A DNA stretch of 36,955 bases from JAYZDP01 sp036337765 (lineage in GTDB: Bacteria; Acidobacteriota; Thermoanaerobaculia; Multivoradales; Multivoraceae). Shown here in pieces: positions 33,156 through 36,955 of the stretch. How positions within the stretch are numbered: position 1 is the first letter of the stretch; every line of letters starts with the position of its first letter. The notes beneath the pieces are model-generated. The model was not told where the DNA came from and did no database searches. It saw nothing but the letters and a program-made list of their open reading frames with translations. Location: positions 1 to 36,955 of the forward strand of contig JAYZDP010000031.1 in assembly GCA_036337765.1 (NCBI GenBank), read 5' to 3'. Made by a program: the position numbers and the translations under genes.

Positions 33156-35914
33156 AAGCCCATCAGTACCAGAAAGCCGATGCCGCTCATCATGTCGAGG
33201 TGGATGCCCGTGAGCTTCATCGCCAGAAAGCCGCCGATGAACGACATCGGCGCCGAGACCATGATGGTGAGCGGGTGTATGAGTGAGTTGAACAGCGACG
33301 CCAGGACCATGTAGATGGCCACCAGAGCCAGGACGAAGGCAAACAGCAGCGACATCATCGACTCCTGCATCATCCGAGCCATGCCCGAGGGCACCAGCCG
33401 TGCCGGAGCGGCGCTGCCGACTTCCTGCCCCCAGGCGGCCATCTTCTGCGAGCCCAGACTCATCGCGTAACCCTCGGCCATGTTGGCGTCGATGCCGATC
33501 TGGCGCGCGCGGTTCTCGCGCAGGATGTTCACCGGACCCTCACCGACGTTGGCGCGCGCAACGTTGGTGATCGGGATCAGGTCACCGCGCACCGAGCGCA
33601 CGCGAATCAGATCGAGCTTGTCCGGATCGTCGCGGTACTCGGGAAGCACCTGCACACGCACGTCGTAGCGCTCGCCGCCCTCTTCGTACGAGCCGACCTC
33701 CTCGCCCGCCAGCAGTGTGCGGATCGTGCGACCAATCACTACCACCGGCACACCGAGGTCGGCCGCGACGTCGCGCTCGATCGACATTCGGATCTCGGGC
33801 TTGCCGCTCTCGAAGGAGGTCCCGACGTCGACCAGCGCCGGGTCCGCCTCCATCTTGGCCATGATGGCGTCGGAGTACCCCTGGAGCTTGCCGAGGTCGG
33901 GACCCTGCAGGCTGTATGTCAGCTGCTTCGATCCCATGCCGCCCTCCTGGCCCGACACCCACTGGATCTCGCTGACGGAGATGTCCTCCGCCTCCGGGAC
34001 GGCCTGGGCAGCGGCGACCCGCACCACTTCCATCAGCTCTATCTGGCCGCGCTCGCGCTCCGTCAAGTCGCCGATGTCGACATAGACCGACGCGCGGTTC
34101 GGCGTGCGCTGCTGTGTCGAGGCACCGACAGTGGTGAAGGTGGCCTGAGTCTCCGGCAGCGCTTTAACAACGGCTTCTAAACGCCGCGCGGCGCCGTCGG
34201 TGACCGCCAGCGGCGTGCCAACCGGGAGCTTGATCGAGACCTGGAACTCGCCGCGATCGAAGATCGAGAAGAAGTCGAAGGGGATCGTGCCGGCAAGACC
34301 GCAGCCGCCGGCCGAGACTACGATCGCGACGCTCAGGGTCATCGCCTTGTGGCGCACGGCCGTGCCGAGGATGCGCGCGTAACCCCATTCGAGCCCAACC
34401 AGAAAGCGCTCCACGGCCATCGACACGGCACCGCGGGCCTGATTGGCGCTCAGCACCCGGCTGGCCAACATCGGGGTGAGCGTGAGGGCGAAGAGCGACG
34501 ACACGCAGACCGCAATCGCCATGACGATGCCGAACTCGAAGAACCACTGCCCCACCGAGCCCTGCATGAAGGCCATCGGCACGAAAACCGCGCACAGCGC
34601 GAGCGTGGTAGAAATGACGGCGAGCGTCACCTGCGACGAGCCCTCCTCCGCGGCGGCGCGGCGGCCCTGGCCGCCCTCGATACGTCGATAGACGACCTCG
34701 AGCACGACGATCGCATCGTCGATGACGATGCCGATCGACAGCGAGAGCGCCATCAGCGTCATCGTATTGAGCGTGAAGTCGAAGACATAGAAGAAGGTGA
34801 ACGAGGCGATGATCGAAGCCGGGATTGCCAGACCCGCGATCAAGGTCGAGCGCCAGTTGCGCAGGAAGAACAGCACCACGATCACCACCAGCCCGCCGCC
34901 CCAGGTCATATTCGAAAAGACCGACGTGATCGAATCCTCGATGAAGACGGCAGAATCGCGCGCCACCGAGATCCCCATCCCCGCCGGCAGCTCCTTGGCA
35001 ATGAGGTCAACCTCCTCGCGCACGGCGCGCGCGACCGCCACGGTGTTCGCGCCCGAGCGCCGGCGGACGTCGAGCGACACTCCACGCTGGCCGTTGAAGC
35101 GCGCGATCGAGACCTCTTCGGCGAGACCGTCCTCGACCACAGCGACATCGCGCAGATAGACCAGCCTGCCGCCGCGCTCGGCGGCGATCAGCGCGCCAAA
35201 GTCCTCGACGCTCTGCACCTTGCCGGCGGTGGTAACGGTCCACTCACGCGACGCCGACTCGATGCGCCCGCCGCCCATCTCGGCGTTCTCCTGCAGCAGC
35301 GTGGCACGGACGTCGTCGATCGACAGCCCGTAGCCGGTCAGGCGCACCGGATCGAGCCAGATCTTCACCTCGCGCTTACGCGCACCGACGATCTGCACAC
35401 CGCCAACTCCAGCGATGCGCTCGAGCCGATCCGAGATCGTGTTCTCGGCGAGATCGGAAAGGTCGCGTAGCGAGACCGGCCCGCCGAGCATGATCGACAG
35501 GATCGGGGTGGCGTCGGGGTCGAGCTGGGTGACGACCGGATCTTCGATGTCCAGCGGTAGCTCGGCGCGTGCCGGCGCGATCTTCTCGCGCACGTGCTGC
35601 GCCTTGATGTCAATGTCGTAGCCGACCTCGAACTCGACGAAGATCATCGAGATCCCTTCGCTCGACGTCGACTGCAGGGTGCGGATGCCCTCGATCGTGT
35701 TGATCTGCTCCTCGAGGATGTCGGTTACCTCGGTCTCGATGGTCTCCGGCGAGGCTCCCGGCAGGATCGTCGTCACCGTGACGAAAGGGAAGTCGACATC
35801 GGGGTTGAGATCGAGATCCAGAAGCGTGAGCGACACCAGCCCCAGGACTACCAGACTGGTGATCAGCATCAGCGCGAAGATCGGGCGCCGGATCGAAAGT
35901 AGCGGGAGATTCAT
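33152..35914 (-). pseudogene. RND (HAE1/AcrB-type) efflux permease, frameshifted near TM10
   Basis: These 920 residues cover most of an inner-membrane RND pump: an N-terminal helix (IRRPIFALMLITSLVVLGLVSLTLL), the porter domain with FVTVTTILPGASPETIETEVTDILEE, and the SIGIVIDDAIVVLE segment with the two proton-relay Asp residues of TM4. The second porter domain and helices follow, with the frame ending at HLDMMSGIGFLVLMGL. The next residues of the family (VMKNGILLVD) are in the overlapping next frame, so one base appears lost in GGGCTTGTGATG. The two parts together give about 1,040 residues, the normal length. The ATG overlaps the adaptor stop as ATGA. Substrate unknown; no outer-membrane channel gene is in the window. 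A sequencing error is a real alternative. Confidence 0.85.
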
Positions 35915-36955
35915 CGGCCGACCGATACGGACGCACCGTCGGACAGACGTTGGATCACCTCGCCGACCACAATCTCGTCACCCTCGCCGAGACCAGTCCG
36001 CACCTCGACTTCCATCGCTCCTACTGCGCCCAGGCCGACGCTGACCCGCTCGACACTCGTTCCGCTGCGTCGGAACACGTAGGTACGTCCGTCGCGCCGC
36101 AGGATGGCGTCGCGATCGACGAGCAGCGACTCGCCCTGAGGCGCGGCGGAGATCTCGGCGCGAACGAAGGCCCCCGCCTTCACCCCGGCAACCGAGTCGG
36201 GAATCGGGATGCGCGCCTGGTAGGTCCGGCTCTCCGGATCGATCCGCGCGTTGACCGCTCGAACCAGCGCGGCCACCGGCTCGTGCGCACCTTCGACGTG
36301 CAGCAGCGAAGCGTGCCCCGGCACGACCGTGACGCGCGCGGCCTCGGGGACGTCGATCACCGCTTCGAACCCACCGGCCTGCTGAAGGACCACAACCACC
36401 GAACCGGGGTTGAGCATCGCTCCCTCGTGCAGATCGCGCTCGACGACGAAGCTCGTGTAGGGCGCACTCACAAGGGTGCGCTCGTAGTCCTGGCGTGCGC
36501 GATGTACCCGGGCCAGCGCCTGCTGCACACGAGCCTTCTGCACGGCGTGGCGAGTGATCAGGGCGTCGAGCTCCTGCTGCGGCGAGACCTGTTGTTCGGT
36601 GAGCCTTCGCCCGCGCTCCATCTCCTGGGCGGCCTGGTCGAGCTCGGCCTTCGCCAGCTCGAGACCGGCCACAGCCTCCTCGTGGGCGACCCGATAGGGC
36701 TCGTGGTCGATGCGGAATACTGGCTGCCCCGCCGTAACCGTGTCGCCCACGTCGACAAAGACGTGCGACAGCCGCCCAGTCACTTCGGGGCCGAGTGCGG
36801 TTTCGCGCGGTGCGATCACTGAGCCGGACGCGGTTACCGTCGCTTGGGTAGTGGCCGCCCGCCCCCTAGTGGTCGCGGCCGCCCCGCCGGCCGGTGGGGC
36901 GGTGCGGCCCGGCGCCCGCCAAGCCCGCGAACCCGCCGGGGCGATGTGCTGCCCC
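35911..36955 (-). CDS. RND efflux periplasmic adaptor (membrane-fusion protein), 5' end beyond window
   Basis: The adaptor links the inner-membrane pump to an outer-membrane channel. From about codon ASGSVIAPRE the order is typical: a first lipoyl half (LGPEVTGRLSHVFVDVGDTVTAGQPVFRID), an alpha-helical hairpin (about 60 residues, VAHEEAVAGLELAKAELDQAAQEMERGRRLTEQQVSPQQ), a second lipoyl half (VSAPYTSFVVERDLHEGAMLNPGSVVVVL), a beta-barrel (VIDVPEAARVTVVPG) and a membrane-proximal domain ending VGEVIQRLSDGASVSVGR. The frame stays open without a stop to the window edge, so the signal peptide lies outside. The stretch before the domain is Pro/Ala/Gly-rich (TAPPAGGAAATTRGRAATTQ) and much more GC-rich than the rest. 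Its stop overlaps the pump start as ATGA. Confidence 0.85.
   Translation of the reverse strand, partial: GQHIAPAGSRAWRAPGRTAPPAGGAAATTRGRAATTQATVTASGSVIAPRETALGPEVTGRLSHVFVDVGDTVTAGQPVFRIDHEPYRVAHEEAVAGLELAKAELDQAAQEMERGRRLTEQQVSPQQELDALITRHAVQKARVQQALARVHRARQDYERTLVSAPYTSFVVERDLHEGAMLNPGSVVVVLQQAGGFEAVIDVPEAARVTVVPGHASLLHVEGAHEPVAALVRAVNARIDPESRTYQARIPIPDSVAGVKAGAFVRAEISAAPQGESLLVDRDAILRRDGRTYVFRRSGTSVERVSVGLGAVGAMEVEVRTGLGEGDEIVVGEVIQRLSDGASVSVGR

Noticed and set aside
33150..33157. Programmed frameshifting in the RND pump
   Set aside because: No slippery heptamer or downstream hairpin was seen, and RND pumps are not known to need one; mutation or error is simpler, although stop-start overlap could allow reinitiation.
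34349..35470. Plus-strand open frame of 373 codons
   Set aside because: Antisense shadow of the RND pump, composed mostly of charged residues.

Overview
The window is high-GC bacterial chromosome and points to Acidobacteriota. The main markers are an orphan duplicated FtsX/MacB-type permease of the ADOP type, a remnant of the VWFA-related protein family that is expanded in that phylum, a DUF1800/DUF1501 pair, and a DUF5916-type secreted protein. No phage, plasmid, insertion sequence or CRISPR signature was seen. One tRNA is present, tRNA-Ala(GGC), carrying the G3-U70 identity pair.

Layout. Positions 10-3864 (minus) hold an operon of DUF1800, Tat-exported DUF1501 and two small proteins that share a motif. 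Positions 3933-8252 hold an exported M20 amidohydrolase, a fused pair of gene fragments (DUF5916 head, MFS tail), a conserved hypothetical, a broken small anchored protein and an exported haloalkane dehalogenase-like hydrolase. Positions 8278-11876 hold a ZnuD-like TonB receptor with a small His-rich gene upstream that is interrupted by a stop, then a double-VOC protein. Positions 11879-13624 hold an AsmA remnant, the tRNA, a VWA remnant and pterin dehydratase. Positions 13646-19570 hold a small membrane protein, an SLC13/RCK permease, a DUF1684 lipoprotein, a secreted protein and the ADOP permease. Positions 19595-24661 hold an epimerase-like protein, an O-methyltransferase with a short GrdB-like partner, a CoA-transferase and another methyltransferase. 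Positions 24890-27187 hold a DEAD-box helicase and a dead histidine kinase. Positions 27326-31817 hold nadC, nadB, nadA and a NadQ/NrtR-type regulator. Positions 31968-36955 hold a fused hydrolase/sigma-factor remnant and an RND efflux operon whose pump is split by a frameshift; the adaptor gene runs off the edge.

Two things stand out. First, the NAD locus looks like a complete regulatory circuit. A NadQ-like repressor gene is followed by a near-consensus promoter (TTGACA-N18-TAGAAT) whose spacer and -10 box are covered by a 23-bp imperfect palindrome. Below it, nadA, nadB and nadC overlap as TGATG and GTGA. The AT-rich operator region contrasts with the GC-rich surroundings. Second, an unusual number of loci in this otherwise dense stretch are broken. 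Six are fusion fragments, shrunken genes or genes with in-frame stops, and two more are a frameshifted RND pump and a His-rich gene with an internal TAG. The dead kinase has also lost its phospho-accepting His. This looks like ongoing gene erosion by deletion and point mutation, unless part of it is assembly error.

All family assignments are made by reading the sequence; no database search was run.
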